A DNA stretch of 64,000 nt from Frateuria sp. Soil773 (GTDB lineage Bacteria; Pseudomonadota; Gammaproteobacteria; Xanthomonadales; Rhodanobacteraceae): positions 46,310 through 110,309 of the forward strand of contig NZ_LMSL01000006.1 of the NCBI RefSeq assembly GCF_001428405.1. Direction: 5' to 3'. Below the pieces are notes generated by a model. The model worked only from the letters and a program-made list of their open reading frames with translations. It did not search any database and was not told the DNA's origin. Shown here one piece after another: positions 1 through 10,828 of the stretch. The stretch's first letter is position 1. Every line of letters starts with the position of its first letter. The position numbers and the translations under genes were made by a program.

Positions 1-97
1 TTAGGAGCGAGAGGAGAGGAGTGAGAAGTGAGAGAAAGCGTGCAAGCAGCGACTTTCCGGCTCTCTCTCACTCCTCGTTTCTCACTCCTCTTCTTCA
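1..97. repeat. Purine-rich/pyrimidine-rich palindromic element, copy A
   Basis: The left arm is built from GGAG and GTGAGAG units and the right arm (from about position 61) from their complements, such as CTCTCACTCCTC, around a GC-rich loop of roughly 20 bases. A second copy with the same opening (TTAGGAG) and similar loop content lies at 46209-46320. Copy A directly abuts the end of the Smr gene and may continue left of the window. Its function is unknown; the long stem could act as a transcription end or RNA-stability element. Confidence 0.6.
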
Positions 98-643
98 CTG
101 CCCCTTGAGCAACACGATCACAGCCCCCGTCCCCCCCTGCATCGGCCTTGCCGAGGCGAACGCGACCACGTCGTCGCGCCGGCGCAGCAGGCGGTCGGTG
201 AGCATCTTCAGCACCGGCCCGGCGGCCTTGGAGCGCAGGCCCTTGCCGTGCACGATGCGCACGCAGCGCAGGCCGTTGTGGCGGGCCTCGGCGAGGAAGT
301 CGGCGATGGTGGCCTGGGCCGCGGCGGCGTTCATCTGGTGCAGGTCGATCTCGTCCTGCACGCTGAACTGGCCGCGCTTGAGCGCCTTGAGCAGTTTCGG
401 CGGATAGCCGTCGCGCAGGTAGCCCAGTTCCTCGCCGATCTCCATCAGGGCCGGATCGAAGGCCATGTCCAGCAGCTCGCCCGGCACGGCGGCCTCGTCG
501 GCTTCCAGCATGCGCGCGCGCGGCTCGGGCCGGGGCGTTTCCGGCGCGGGCGCGACGGGCGCCAGCTCGCGCACGGGGCCGACCGCCTCGCGGAACAGGC
601 GGGCATCGTCGTCGTCGACACGGGCGGGCGTACGGCGCTTCAT
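95..643 (-). CDS. Smr-domain endonuclease-like protein
   Basis: A 182-residue protein whose C-terminal half is an Smr (small MutS-related) domain. The family motifs are visible: DLHQ at about residue 99, where the family has DLHG or DLHx, IVHGKG in the middle, and a [10 protein letters not shown] ending. Stand-alone Smr proteins of this length in gammaproteobacteria (the SmrA/SmrB type) are nucleases; SmrB cuts mRNA at collided ribosomes. The N-terminal 80 residues are charged, proline-rich and probably flexible. Which paralogue this is cannot be settled here. The gene is divergent from surE, with about 140 bases between the two starts, and its stop lies inside repeat copy A. Confidence 0.85.
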   Translation of the reverse strand: MKRRTPARVDDDDARLFREAVGPVRELAPVAPAPETPRPEPRARMLEADEAAVPGELLDMAFDPALMEIGEELGYLRDGYPPKLLKALKRGQFSVQDEIDLHQMNAAAAQATIADFLAEARHNGLRCVRIVHGKGLRSKAAGPVLKMLTDRLLRRRDDVVAFASARPMQGGTGAVIVLLKGQ

Positions 644-783
644 GCGGACATGCTAGCAAGAGCCCGGGTCGCGGCCGCCATCATGTGAAACCGGGGCCCC
701 GCTCCGGTAGACTCCGTGGCCTGGGCGCGCACGGTACGGCGCTGTGCGCCGGCGCGCCATGCAACAGCTCTGAACGGATCATC

Positions 784-1563
784 ATGCGAGTTCTGGTAAG
801 CAATGACGATGGCGTGGATGCGTACGGCATCCACGTACTCGCCGAGCGTCTGGGCGCGGTCGGCGAAGTGACGGTGGTGGCGCCCGACCGCGACCGCTCC
901 GGCGCGAGCAATTCGCTCACCCTGGACGCGCCGATCCGCGCGCTGAGGATGGACAACGGCTTCTACCGCGTGGCCGGCACGCCGACCGATTGCGTGCACC
1001 TGGCCTTGTCCGGCCTGCTCGACAGCGAGCCGGACATCGTGGTGTCGGGCATCAACAACTCGGCCAACCTCGGCGACGACGTGATCTACTCGGGCACGGT
1101 CTCGGCCGCGATGGAAGGGCGCTTCCTCGGCCTGCCGGCGATCGCCGTGTCGCTGGTCAGCCACGACCACAAGGGCGAGCACTACGCCTCGGCGGCGCAG
1201 GCGGTGCTGCTGCTGATGCAGCGGCTGCTGGTCGATCCGCTGCCGGCCGACACCATCCTCAACGTCAACGTGCCCGACCGGCCTTGGAGCGAGATCCACG
1301 GCTTCGAGGTGACCCGGCTGGGCAAGCGCCATCGCGCCGCGCCCTGCATCGCGCAGACCGACCCGCGCGGCCGGCCGATCTGGTGGATCGGACCGGCGGG
1401 CAGCGTCGAGGACGCCGGCCCCGGCACCGATTTCCACGCGGTGCAGCGCGGCTACGTGTCGGTGACGCCGATCCACGTCGACCTCACCCGCTATCAGGCG
1501 CTGGACAAGGTCAGCGGCTGGGTGCAGGCGATGACCGCCACGATGAACGACGAGGCGGCCTGA
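784..1563 (+). CDS. surE: 5'/3'-nucleotidase SurE
   Basis: A 259-residue metal-dependent phosphatase that removes phosphate from nucleoside monophosphates and is linked to stationary-phase survival. The N-terminal [11 protein letters not shown] carries the paired metal-binding aspartates. [21 protein letters not shown] and [17 protein letters not shown] are the other family blocks. The ATG at 784 was chosen over the upstream in-frame start at 685 because homologues begin [10 protein letters not shown]. It is followed three bases later by pcm, so the two are surely co-transcribed, as in many gammaproteobacteria. Confidence 0.97.
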   Translation: MRVLVSNDDGVDAYGIHVLAERLGAVGEVTVVAPDRDRSGASNSLTLDAPIRALRMDNGFYRVAGTPTDCVHLALSGLLDSEPDIVVSGINNSANLGDDVIYSGTVSAAMEGRFLGLPAIAVSLVSHDHKGEHYASAAQAVLLLMQRLLVDPLPADTILNVNVPDRPWSEIHGFEVTRLGKRHRAAPCIAQTDPRGRPIWWIGPAGSVEDAGPGTDFHAVQRGYVSVTPIHVDLTRYQALDKVSGWVQAMTATMNDEAA

Positions 1564-1566
1564 GCG

Positions 1567-2262
1567 ATGAACATCCACCCGCTGCCGGCGTCGGCGTTCA
1601 GGGGCGAGGGCATGACCTCGCAGCGCGCGCGCGACCGGCTCGCCAACAGCCTGAAGGAAAGCGGCATCCGCGATCCGCGCGTGATCGAGGTGATCCGCAA
1701 CGTGCCGCGCCACCATTTCATCGACCAGGCGCTGCACTCGCGCGCCTACGAGAACACCGCGCTGCCGATCGGCCACGGCCAGACCATCTCGCAGCCGTGG
1801 GTGGTGGCGCGGATGACCGAGGCTCTGCTCGAACCCTTCGATGCCAGGCAGGGCATGCCGCAGAAGGTGCTGGAGATCGGCACCGGCTCGGGCTACCAGG
1901 CCGTGGTGCTGGCGGCGCTGGTGCCGCAACTGTTCACCGTCGAGCGCATCGAAGAGTTGTTGCGCCAGGCGCGCCGGCGCTTCCGCCAGCTCGGCCTGTC
2001 CAACATCCGCTCGCGGCACGACGACGGCAAGCTCGGCTGGCCGGACGAGGCGCCGTTCGACGCGATCATCCTGACCGCGGCCGGCGACGCGATTCCCAGC
2101 CAGATCCTCGCCCAGCTGGCGCCGGACGGCGTGCTGGTCGCGCCGGTCGGTTCGCCAAGCAGCCAGACCCTGCTGCGCATCCGCGGCGACGGGAAGGGCG
2201 ACTTCATCCAGGAGGAACTGGGCGCGGTCAGTTTCGTCCCCTTGCTTGGCGGCATCGGTTGA
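1567..2262 (+). CDS. pcm: Protein-L-isoaspartate O-methyltransferase
   Basis: A 231-residue repair enzyme that methylates L-isoaspartyl residues formed by ageing of asparagine and aspartate, using S-adenosylmethionine. The SAM-binding motif [16 protein letters not shown] is at about residues 98-113, and the family block [18 protein letters not shown] precedes it. A shorter start at 1612 (MTSQRARD) is possible and would give the more usual length near 216; the first ATG was kept because it lies three bases after the surE stop. It belongs to the surE-pcm-yqaA-nlpD cluster. Confidence 0.96.
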   Translation: MNIHPLPASAFRGEGMTSQRARDRLANSLKESGIRDPRVIEVIRNVPRHHFIDQALHSRAYENTALPIGHGQTISQPWVVARMTEALLEPFDARQGMPQKVLEIGTGSGYQAVVLAALVPQLFTVERIEELLRQARRRFRQLGLSNIRSRHDDGKLGWPDEAPFDAIILTAAGDAIPSQILAQLAPDGVLVAPVGSPSSQTLLRIRGDGKGDFIQEELGAVSFVPLLGGIG

Positions 2263-2291
2263 TGCGCCCGTTTCCACAAGGAAGTCGCTAG

Positions 2292-2897
2292 ATGCGCCTG
2301 TTCGGCAAGCTCTATGCGCGCGCATTGTCGTGGGCGCGCGACCCGAGGGCGGTCTACTACCTGTGCGGGCTCAGCTTCGTCGAGGCCTTCATCTTCCCGA
2401 TCATGCCGGAGGTGATGCTGGCGCCGATGATGCTGGGCAAGCGGCACAAGGCGTTCCGCTACGCCAACCTGAGCCTGCTGTTCTCGCTGCTCGGCTCGCT
2501 GGTCGGCTACGCGCTGGGGCATTGGGCGTTCCAGGCGATCAGCCCGCTGCTGAGCGACCACCTGCTGGCGACGATCAACACCGGCGTGGAAAACCTGCGC
2601 ACGGACATGAACCAGCACTGGTTGGGCATGCTGGTGGCACTGACCCTGGCCGCGCTGCAGCCGGTGGTGCCGATGAAGTTCGTGACCTGGGCGGCCGGCA
2701 TCGTCGGCGTGCCGATCGTCCCGTTCCTGGCCTGCATGACGGTCGGGCGCGGCAAGCGCGTCTGGCTGCTGGCCCTGTTGATCCGGCTGTTCGGCGAACG
2801 CGCCGAGCGGATCATGCACAAGCACATCGAGTGGATCGGCTGGGTCGCGCTGGTCGCGCTGGCCGCGCTGCTGGTGTGGTGGGTCTGGCTGCGTTGA
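2292..2897 (+). CDS. YqaA/DedA-family inner-membrane protein
   Basis: A 201-residue membrane protein of the YqaA branch of the VTT/DedA (SNARE-associated Golgi) family. It has hydrophobic segments around residues 20-45, 58-75, 105-125 and a C-terminal span near 180-200. Typical features are FVEAFIFPIMPEVMLAPMM near the N-terminus and a central VVPMKFVTWAAGIVG. DedA relatives take part in lipid-carrier recycling and envelope homeostasis; the specific role of YqaA is not established. It sits between pcm and nlpD, 29 bases after pcm. Confidence 0.88.
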   Translation: MRLFGKLYARALSWARDPRAVYYLCGLSFVEAFIFPIMPEVMLAPMMLGKRHKAFRYANLSLLFSLLGSLVGYALGHWAFQAISPLLSDHLLATINTGVENLRTDMNQHWLGMLVALTLAALQPVVPMKFVTWAAGIVGVPIVPFLACMTVGRGKRVWLLALLIRLFGERAERIMHKHIEWIGWVALVALAALLVWWVWLR

Positions 2898-2967
2898 ACG
2901 CCGGCATGCCCGCAGGACCGGAGTCCGCCATATGAAAATGCCGCGCCGTCTCGGTATGCTCGATGCC

Positions 2968-3957
2968 ATGAATGGATCTCTGCGTTGGTTTGCGGCAAGC
3001 GGTGCGATGCTGGTGCTGGCCGGTTGCGCCATCACGCGCAGCTCGGTGGTGGTCGAACCGGCCCCGGGCGTGCGGCCCGTCGGCACCAACACGGCCGCGC
3101 CGGCGCCGGCGCATACGCGCGTCCCCGGCGGCAGCTACAAGGTGGCGCACGGCGACACCTTGTATTCGATCGCCTTCCGCAACGGCGTGGATTTCCGCGA
3201 CCTGGCCGGCTGGAACGGGATCGCCGTGCCGTACACGATCTGGCCCGGCCAGGTCCTGCGGCTTTCGCCCCCGGCGAAGGTGGCCTCCGCCCATGCCGCC
3301 CCGGTACCGTCGCCCGCGCATCCTTCCGCCAGCGCGCCGCCGGCGCCTGCCGCTCCGGTCTTCGAGCCGGTTGCTCCGTCGTCCGCCACCGCCTCCGTGC
3401 CCGCTCCGGCGGCCCCGCTTTCCGCGAAGCCACCCGCCGCCGGCGCTCCCGCTCCTGCCGTACCGGCTCCCGGTAGCACCACCACCGTGGTGCCGGTCGC
3501 CGGGTTGCCCACGCCCAAGCCGGCCGTCCCGGCGCCAGCACCGGCGCCCGTTCCGGCCGCGCCCGCCGGGGCGACCCGCTCAGCGGGGGGCGTGGTATGG
3601 CGCTGGCCGGTCCAGGGCAAGCTGATCAAGGGTTTCCGCAGCGGCGATGCCATTCCCGGCATCGAGCTGGCCGGCAAGTCAGGCGATCCGGTGCTCGCCG
3701 CGGGCGACGGCGTGGTGGTCTACAGCGGCAACGGGCTCGTGGGCTACGGCGAGCTGATCATCATCAAGCACAACGACAGCTTCCTGTCCGCCTATGGGCA
3801 CAATCGCAAGCGCCTGGTGAAGGAAGGTCAGCGGGTCAGCGCCGGCCAGCAGATCGCCGAGCTGGGCTCCACCGGCGCATCGCGCGACGAGCTGCAGTTC
3901 CAGATCCGCCGCGACGGCAATCCGGTCGATCCGCTGGGCTACCTGCCGCCGCGCTGA
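2968..3957 (+). CDS. nlpD: Amidase-activator lipoprotein, NlpD-like
   Basis: An outer-membrane lipoprotein of 329 residues that, by family, activates N-acetylmuramoyl-L-alanine amidases at the division site. The start at 2968 puts the lipobox LVLAGC with its cysteine at residue 20; a start at 2932 would add 12 unlikely residues. A LysM domain follows (YKVAHGDTLYSIAFRNG, about 52-100). Then comes a roughly 115-residue Ala/Pro-rich linker and a C-terminal M23/LytM fold. The peptidase metal ligands are missing: IPGIELAG and ELQFQIR stand where active enzymes have HxGxD and HLHF. It is therefore expected to be a regulator, not a hydrolase. Unlike E. coli, no rpoS follows. Confidence 0.93.
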   Translation: MNGSLRWFAASGAMLVLAGCAITRSSVVVEPAPGVRPVGTNTAAPAPAHTRVPGGSYKVAHGDTLYSIAFRNGVDFRDLAGWNGIAVPYTIWPGQVLRLSPPAKVASAHAAPVPSPAHPSASAPPAPAAPVFEPVAPSSATASVPAPAAPLSAKPPAAGAPAPAVPAPGSTTTVVPVAGLPTPKPAVPAPAPAPVPAAPAGATRSAGGVVWRWPVQGKLIKGFRSGDAIPGIELAGKSGDPVLAAGDGVVVYSGNGLVGYGELIIIKHNDSFLSAYGHNRKRLVKEGQRVSAGQQIAELGSTGASRDELQFQIRRDGNPVDPLGYLPPR

Positions 3958-3978
3958 GACGCGCTGGGTCCACGCCGC

Positions 3979-4356
3979 TCAGGCGGCGGGGAGGATGAAG
4001 GCGACGGCGACGCGCCGCCCCTCGCTGGCGAGCAGGTCGTAGGTGCGGGCCGCCGCGGCGTTGTTCATCGCCTCGACGCCGATGCCCTTGCGCAGGAAAC
4101 CGGCCATGAAGGCCGCGGCGGGGAATACCTGGCGCGGGCCGGTGCCGAGCAGGACCAGTTCCGGCTGCAGGGCCAGGATGGCCTCCACGTGGCCGGCGTC
4201 CAGCATGCCGGCGTCGCCGACCGGCCAGTCCTCGACGAGGCGGTCCGGCGCCAGCAGAAAGCTGCGGGTGAGTTCGCGGTCGACCACGGTGATCGCGCGC
4301 TCGTCCACGCGGCGCACGAACAGGTACTCGCCGGGGCGGTCGAGCGAAAGGTCCAT
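3979..4356 (-). CDS. Mth938-like domain protein (DUF498)
   Basis: A 125-residue protein of the Mth938/NDUFAF3 family. The recognisable core runs from DEYLFV-like strands (EYLFVRRVDE) through LQPELVLLGTGPRQVFP to a final TYDLLASEGRRVAVAFIL. The human relative NDUFAF3 assists respiratory complex I assembly; the bacterial role is unproven. Its ATG overlaps the yhbY stop by the sequence ATGA (4353-4356 region), so the two are translationally coupled on the minus strand, convergent with nlpD. Confidence 0.88.
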   Translation of the reverse strand: MDLSLDRPGEYLFVRRVDERAITVVDRELTRSFLLAPDRLVEDWPVGDAGMLDAGHVEAILALQPELVLLGTGPRQVFPAAAFMAGFLRKGIGVEAMNNAAAARTYDLLASEGRRVAVAFILPAA

Positions 4357-4652
4357 CAGCGGGGCAGGGCGAGCTTGGGCTCGTCCTCGTTGCGGCGGAA
4401 CAGCACCACGGTGCGCCCGATCTGCTGCACGCTTTCGGCGCCGGTGCCGGCGACCAGGAAGTCGATCTGCGCCGCGCGCTCCTCCTTGTCGCCGCCGGAC
4501 AGCTTCACCTTGACCAGTTCGTGGTGCGACAGCGCCAGGTCTAGTTCCTTCGCCACCGCCTCGGTCGCGCCCTTGGCACCCAGCAGGATGACCGGGTTCA
4601 GGTCGTGGGCGAGGCTGCGCAGGTAGCGGCGCTGCGAGGGGGAGATAGGCAT
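4356..4652 (-). CDS. yhbY: CRM-domain ribosome assembly factor YhbY
   Basis: A 98-residue RNA-binding protein of the CRM (YhbY) family, which binds pre-50S ribosomal particles. It opens with [24 protein letters not shown] sequence and contains the GAKGATEAV loop, equivalent to the GxxG RNA-binding turn, and a central [17 protein letters not shown]. The start MPISPSQ at 4652 matches homologues; the ORF extends 12 codons further up, less plausibly. It is divergent from rlmE with about 80 bases between starts, the same yhbY/rlmE-ftsH arrangement seen in E. coli. Confidence 0.94.
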   Translation of the reverse strand: MPISPSQRRYLRSLAHDLNPVILLGAKGATEAVAKELDLALSHHELVKVKLSGGDKEERAAQIDFLVAGTGAESVQQIGRTVVLFRRNEDEPKLALPR

Positions 4653-4734
4653 GCGTTCAGTCCGGGATTCGCGGTCGATGGACGGCAAAGGGTATCATGC
4701 AGTCCTTCTTCCCCCTATCTGTGGCCGTTGCCGG

Positions 4735-5381
4735 ATGTCTCGCAGCAAAAGCAGTTCCCGCTGGCTGCGGGAGCATTTCGACGATGTCTACGTGAAGAAG
4801 GCGCAGGCCGAGGGCCTGCGCTCGCGCGCCGTGTTCAAGCTCGAGGAGCTGATCGAGCGCGACCGGCTGCTGAAGCCGGGCATGCGCGTGGTCGACCTGG
4901 GCGCGGCGCCCGGCGGCTGGTCGCAACTGGTGCGCCAGCGGCTGGGCGATACCGGCACGGTGGTCGCGCTGGACATCCTGCCGATGAAGGGGATCGGCGG
5001 GGTGGATTTCCTGCAGGGCGATTTTCGTGAAGAAAGCGTGCTGCGCGAGCTGGAGAGCAGGCTCGAGGGCCATCAGGTCGATCTTGTGCTGTCCGACATG
5101 GCCCCCAATATGAGTGGTGTGGCGCTGGCCGACCAGATCCGGGCGATGGACCTGGCCGAGCTGGCGCTGGACTTCAGCCGGCACTGGCTCAAGCCGGGCG
5201 GGGCGTTCCTGATCAAGCTGTTCCAGGGGGCCGGCTTCGACGATTACCTGCGCAGCTTGCGCGCGGACTTCACGCGCGTAACCATGCGTAAACCCAAGGC
5301 CTCGCGCGCGCGTTCGCGGGAGGTGTATGCACTTGCCACCGGCCGCAAGGCCGGCGGCGTGCGAAAGGACGAGAACCGCGC

Positions 5382-5385
<4 letters not shown>
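4735..5385 (+). CDS. rlmE: 23S rRNA 2'-O-ribose U2552 methyltransferase
   Basis: A 216-residue FtsJ-type methyltransferase that modifies the A-loop of 23S rRNA late in 50S assembly. Visible parts are the SAM motif [14 protein letters not shown], the [10 protein letters not shown] block and the K-D-K-E catalytic set: K in [10 protein letters not shown] in LSDMAPN, K in FLIKLFQG and E in RSREVYALA. The start [10 protein letters not shown] at 4735 fits homologues; the upstream in-frame codons run into the divergent promoter region. It overlaps ftsH by ATGA at 5382-5385, so coupling is expected. Confidence 0.96.
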
Positions 5386-7334
<1,949 letters not shown>

Positions 7335-7486
7335 CCGGACGGCGAGGGCGGTCACGGCCGCCGTTCGCTCTCGGATGGGATGGACGGCACTGCGTTTGGA
7401 CGGCCAAACGCCGGCATGGATGCGAGGCGGGGTGCGGGTCGTCTGGATGCGGATGCCGGCTCGTGAAAAAAAATGTCGAAAAGGTG

Positions 7487-7515
7487 TTGACGCCTGCGGC
7501 TCAAATCTGAATAAT
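7487..7515 (+). promoter_or_regulatory. Promoter of the five-tRNA cluster
   Basis: TTGACG (7487-7492) and AATAAT (7510-7515) are separated by 17 bases, each one mismatch from the sigma-70 consensus. Transcription would begin near 7522, leaving a leader of about 75 bases before the first tRNA. Confidence 0.7.
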
Positions 7516-7595
7516 TCCGCTTCTTGCTTCGGCGCCTTCCCAATCCGCTGGGTTCGCGATGCGAAGCAGGAGATGTAGCTTCACTGTTTTACCCT

Positions 7596-7672
7596 GCGCC
7601 CGTAGCTCAGTTGGATAGAGTACCTGGCTACGAACTAGGTGGTCGGGAGTTCGAATCTCTCCGGGCGCGCCA
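7596..7672 (+). tRNA. tRNA-Arg (ACG)
   Basis: A complete 77-base cloverleaf with encoded CCA. The acceptor pairs GCGCCCG with CGGGCGC, and the loop CTACGAA gives anticodon ACG, read as ICG after deamination. The T-arm TTCGAAT is standard. First of the five-tRNA operon. Confidence 0.97.
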
Positions 7673-7839
7673 ATTCTGTCGGATCGCGATGTCGCATTGC
7701 GATCCGGCCCGTCGGCAGAAAGTTGTCGATGGCTCGGACAAGGATCGTCCGAAGTGCTTTTTGAATGGATTGACTGGGCGAAGCGTCACCCGTAGCATTT
7801 TCTGGCTTCGGTGCGCCAAGGCGATCGAAGGTTCGGAAC

Positions 7840-7916
7840 CGGGGTATAGCTCAGTCTGGTAGAGCGTTGCGTTTGGGACGCAAAAGTCGGGGGTTCGAAT
7901 CCCTCTGCCCCGACCA
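7840..7916 (+). tRNA. tRNA-Pro (TGG)
   Basis: A 77-base cloverleaf with encoded CCA. The acceptor CGGGGTA pairs with TGCCCCG (one T-G pair), and the loop TTTGGGA gives anticodon TGG. It follows tRNA-Arg(ACG) after a 167-base spacer, unusually long for this cluster. Confidence 0.97.
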
Positions 7917-7938
7917 TCAGGCGTTATGCTCGACTCAC

Positions 7939-8015
7939 GCGCCTGTAGCTCAACCGGATAGAGCATCGGCCTTCTAAGCCGACGGTTGCAGGTTCGATTC
8001 CTGTCGGGCGCGCCA
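7939..8015 (+). tRNA. tRNA-Arg (TCT)
   Basis: A 77-base cloverleaf with CCA. The acceptor GCGCCTG pairs with CGGGCGC, and the anticodon loop CTTCTAA gives TCT. It lies 22 bases after tRNA-Pro. Confidence 0.97.
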
Positions 8016-8033
8016 GTTCAAAAAAGTTTTACG

Positions 8034-8110
8034 GTGGGCGTAGCTCAGTTGGTTAGAGTCCCGGATTGTGATTCCGGATGTCGTGGGTTCGAGTCCCATC
8101 GCTCACCCCA
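8034..8110 (+). tRNA. tRNA-His (GTG)
   Basis: The acceptor GTGGGCG pairs with CGCTCAC, and the loop TTGTGAT gives GTG. The G at 8033 can serve as the G(-1) needed for histidylation, pairing with the discriminator C. CCA is encoded. Confidence 0.97.
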
Positions 8111-8123
8111 AATTTTAGTTTCA

Positions 8124-8199
<76 letters not shown>

Positions 8200-8205
8200 A
8201 TCCGA

Positions 8206-8241
8206 CAGGCGCCCAGGGAAACCTGGGCGCCTGTTTTTTTT
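8206..8241 (+). terminator. Rho-independent terminator of the tRNA cluster
   Basis: A perfect 12-base-pair stem (CAGGCGCCCAGG with its complement) closes a GAAA tetraloop and is followed by eight T residues. This is the strongest terminator in the window. Confidence 0.95.
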
Positions 8242-8652
8242 GGCCGTGGGTTCCCACATGGGGTCGCGCGACGGCCGTGGCGGCAATCGGGCTTTCCGCA
8301 CGACCAGGGATACCCTTCGGGACACTCCAGCCGGTCCGGCGCCAAGCCCGTCGAACGGGCAATGGCTTGCGCCATCGCGAACCGGCCTTCCCGTGCCTGC
8401 CGTACCGCTTGCAGCGCCCTGGGGAGCGCGGCGCGCCGCTTTCCGGGCGGGCCGGGCCGGATGCCCGCCGTGCGATGCGGCGCGCTTGTGCTGACCAGTC
8501 GCGCAACCTTAGAATGGCCTGCTTTGGTGTAAGGGAATCATCGACTTAAGAGCGGTTCGGCGGACTGGATTCCAGCGCGGCGGCGGCGAGGTGGCAGCCC
8601 CAGTGAAATTCGTTGGAAATCCATCGCTTGTGCCGTACTTGTGTCGTTCGAT
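8242..8652. other. Gene-free stretch between two tRNA units
   Basis: About 410 bases. Open frames on both strands (for example 8240-8494 plus, 8162-8506 minus) have no family resemblance, and the minus one runs into tRNA-Lys, so no coding is supported. The only structured signals are a promoter-like pair at 8486-8515 and a short palindrome (ATGGCTTGCGCCAT) near 8361-8374. It may be the decayed remains of an insertion between tRNAs. Confidence 0.5.
8486..8515 (+). promoter_or_regulatory. Candidate promoter for tRNA-Leu and possibly tig
   Basis: TTGTGC (8486-8491) and TAGAAT (8510-8515) are 18 bases apart. The -10 element is good and the -35 weak. It would give a leader of about 130 bases before tRNA-Leu. 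Confidence 0.35.
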
Positions 8653-8737
8653 GCGAGAGTGGCGGAATTGGTAGACGCACCAGATTTAGGTTCTGGCGGT
8701 TAACCCCGTGAGGGTTCGAGTCCCTCCTTTCGCACCA
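8653..8737 (+). tRNA. tRNA-Leu (TAG)
   Basis: An 85-base class II tRNA with a long variable arm and encoded CCA. The acceptor GCGAGAG pairs with CTTTCGC, and the loop TTTAGGT gives TAG. It lies 68 bases before tig, so the two may share a transcript. Confidence 0.97.
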
Positions 8738-8805
8738 GCCCTTGGGTTTTTATATGCGGCCGGCCGGGTGCGGGCGGTCCACTACTGAGTGATCCAGGAG
8801 ACGTC

Positions 8806-10098
8806 ATGCAGTTTTCGGTTGAGAACGTCGGCAAGCTTGAGCGCAAGCTCACGGTGAAATTTCCGGCGGAGCGGTTCGAGTCGCAGGTGAGCGAACGCAT
8901 CGCCGAGATGGGACGTACCGTGCGCCTGAAGGGTTTCCGCCCCGGCAAGGTGCCCGCCACGGTGATCCAGCAGCGCTTCGGCGCGCAGGTGCGTGGCGAA
9001 GTGCTGTCCGACCTGATCGGCAGCACGCTGCGCGAAGCGGTGGAGAAGGAAAACCTCCGCCCGATCGCCAATCCTGCCATCGACACCACGGGCCAGCCGG
9101 AGAACGGCGAGATCGCCTACACCGCCACCTTCGAGGTGATGCCGGAGTTCCCGGAAGTCGACGTGGCGGCGCTGGAGATCGCCCGGCCGACGGCCGAGGT
9201 GACCGACGCCGACATCGAGAAGATGATCGAGACCCTGCGCCAGCAGCGCCGCAGCTTCGACGAAGTCGAGCGCGCCTCGGCCGAGGGCGACTTCGTGATG
9301 TTCGAATACGCCGCCGTCGCCGGCGACTACCGCTTCCCGGCCGAGGGCCTGGAGCGTGCCGGCAGCGTGCTGGGTGCGGGCACCCTGTTCAAGGCGCTGG
9401 ACGAGGCGCTGACCAGTCGCAAGGCCGGCGACGAATTCGAGGCCGATATCGCGTTCCCCGAGGATTTCCGCAACGAGCAACTGGCCGGCAAGACCGCCAA
9501 GGTCAGCTTCAAGATCGTCAAGGTGCAGGAGCCGAAGCTGCCCGAGGTCGATGCCGAGTTCGCCAAGCTGTTCGGCATCGCCGATGGCGACCTGGAGCAT
9601 TTCCGCAAGGAGGTGCGCGCCAACCTGGAGCGCGAGCTGAAGGCGACCCTGATGGCGCGGCTGAAGTCCGAGGTGGCCGAGAAGATCGCCGACGCCCACG
9701 CCGAGCTGGACGTGCCGAACCTGATGGTGCAGTCCGAGGCCCGCAACCTCGCCGCGGGCAGCGTGCCGCGCGGCCAGCAGCCGCCGCCGCAGCTGGTCGA
9801 GGCGGCCGTGCCGGTCGCGCGCAAGCGCGTCATCGCCGGCCTGCTGATGGGCGAGATCGCCCGCAAGCAGGAGCTGAAGATCGACCGCAAGCGCGTGGCC
9901 GAGCAACTGGCCGCGATCGCCTCGACCTACGAGGAGCCGGAGAAGGTCATTGAACTCTACAACGGTGACCCCCAACTGATGTCCGGGCTGCAGAACCGCG
10001 TGATGGAAGACCAGGTGGCCGAGTGGGTGGCGGAGCACGCCAAGACCACCGTGCAGAACCTGGGCTTCGACGAGGTGATGCGCCCGGCCAGCGCCTGA
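8806..10098 (+). CDS. tig: Trigger factor
   Basis: The ribosome-bound chaperone and prolyl isomerase, 430 residues, close to the usual length. The N-terminal ribosome-docking signature is GFRPGKVPATVIQQRFG (about 45-61). A central FKBP-like domain follows from about 160 (EGDFVMFEYAAVAGDYRFPAEG) and then the helical substrate-binding arms. It begins at an ATG after GGAGACGTC, a good ribosome-binding site. The tig-clpP-clpX-lon order is conserved across gammaproteobacteria and couples folding with turnover of new proteins. Confidence 0.97.
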   Translation: MQFSVENVGKLERKLTVKFPAERFESQVSERIAEMGRTVRLKGFRPGKVPATVIQQRFGAQVRGEVLSDLIGSTLREAVEKENLRPIANPAIDTTGQPENGEIAYTATFEVMPEFPEVDVAALEIARPTAEVTDADIEKMIETLRQQRRSFDEVERASAEGDFVMFEYAAVAGDYRFPAEGLERAGSVLGAGTLFKALDEALTSRKAGDEFEADIAFPEDFRNEQLAGKTAKVSFKIVKVQEPKLPEVDAEFAKLFGIADGDLEHFRKEVRANLERELKATLMARLKSEVAEKIADAHAELDVPNLMVQSEARNLAAGSVPRGQQPPPQLVEAAVPVARKRVIAGLLMGEIARKQELKIDRKRVAEQLAAIASTYEEPEKVIELYNGDPQLMSGLQNRVMEDQVAEWVAEHAKTTVQNLGFDEVMRPASA

Positions 10099-10138
10099 GC
10101 CCTAACTTTCAGGCCCATTACTCCGGAGAGCCGCAAGC

Positions 10139-10768
10139 ATGGCCATGGACCCGATCCAGAACCTCAACCTGGTGCCCATCGTCGTCGAGCAGACCGCTCG
10201 CGGCGAGCGTTCCTACGACATCTACTCGCGGCTGCTGAAGGAGCGCGTGATCTTCCTGGTCGGCGAGGTCAACGACCAGGTCGCCAACGTGCTGATCGCG
10301 CAGATGCTTTTCCTGGAGTCGGAGAACCCGGACAAGGACATCCATCTGTACATCAACAGCCCGGGCGGCGCGGTGACCGCCGGGCTGGCGATCTACGACA
10401 CCATGCAGTTCATCAAGCCCGACGTCAGCACCATGTGCATCGGCCAGGCGTGCAGCGCCGGTTCGCTGCTGCTGATGGCCGGCGCCAAGGGCAAGCGCTT
10501 CTCGCTGCCCAACTCGCGCATCATGATCCACCAGCCGTCCGGCGGTGCGCAGGGCCAGGCCACCGACATCGAGATCCAGGCGCGCGAGATCCTCTACATC
10601 CGCAAGCGCCTGAACCAGCTCTACGTCGACCATACCGGCCAGCCGCTGGAGAAGATCGAGCGCGACATGGAGCGCGACCGCTTCATGAACGCGACCGAGG
10701 CGAAGGAGTACGGATTGATCGATTCGGTACTCGATCGGCGCGCCGGCGAAACGGTCAAATCGGCCTGA
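10139..10768 (+). CDS. clpP: ATP-dependent Clp protease proteolytic subunit
   Basis: A 209-residue serine peptidase that forms the double-ring chamber of ClpXP/ClpAP. By comparison with E. coli numbering the triad is S106 (in GQACSAGS), H131 ([10 protein letters not shown]) and D180 (ERDMERDRF). The first residues ([10 protein letters not shown]) probably form a short cleaved propeptide. It starts 40 bases after tig, preceded by GGAGAG, and is separated from clpX by a hairpin at 10801-10828. Confidence 0.98.
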   Translation: MAMDPIQNLNLVPIVVEQTARGERSYDIYSRLLKERVIFLVGEVNDQVANVLIAQMLFLESENPDKDIHLYINSPGGAVTAGLAIYDTMQFIKPDVSTMCIGQACSAGSLLLMAGAKGKRFSLPNSRIMIHQPSGGAQGQATDIEIQAREILYIRKRLNQLYVDHTGQPLEKIERDMERDRFMNATEAKEYGLIDSVLDRRAGETVKSA

Positions 10769-10800
10769 ATCCGGCGCTGTTTCAGGCATTTGGATGGCAG

Positions 10801-10828
10801 GCTCCGCGTCTGGCAGCAGACGCGGAGC
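10801..10828 (+). promoter_or_regulatory. Hairpin between clpP and clpX with adjoining -10-like box
   Basis: A perfect 11-base-pair stem (GCTCCGCGTCT and its complement, loop GGCAGC) has no T-run behind it, so it is not a classical terminator. Directly downstream, TGCTATTCT (10833-10841) looks like an extended -10 box that could start a separate clpX transcript. The stem may trim or protect the clpP mRNA end. Confidence 0.45.
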
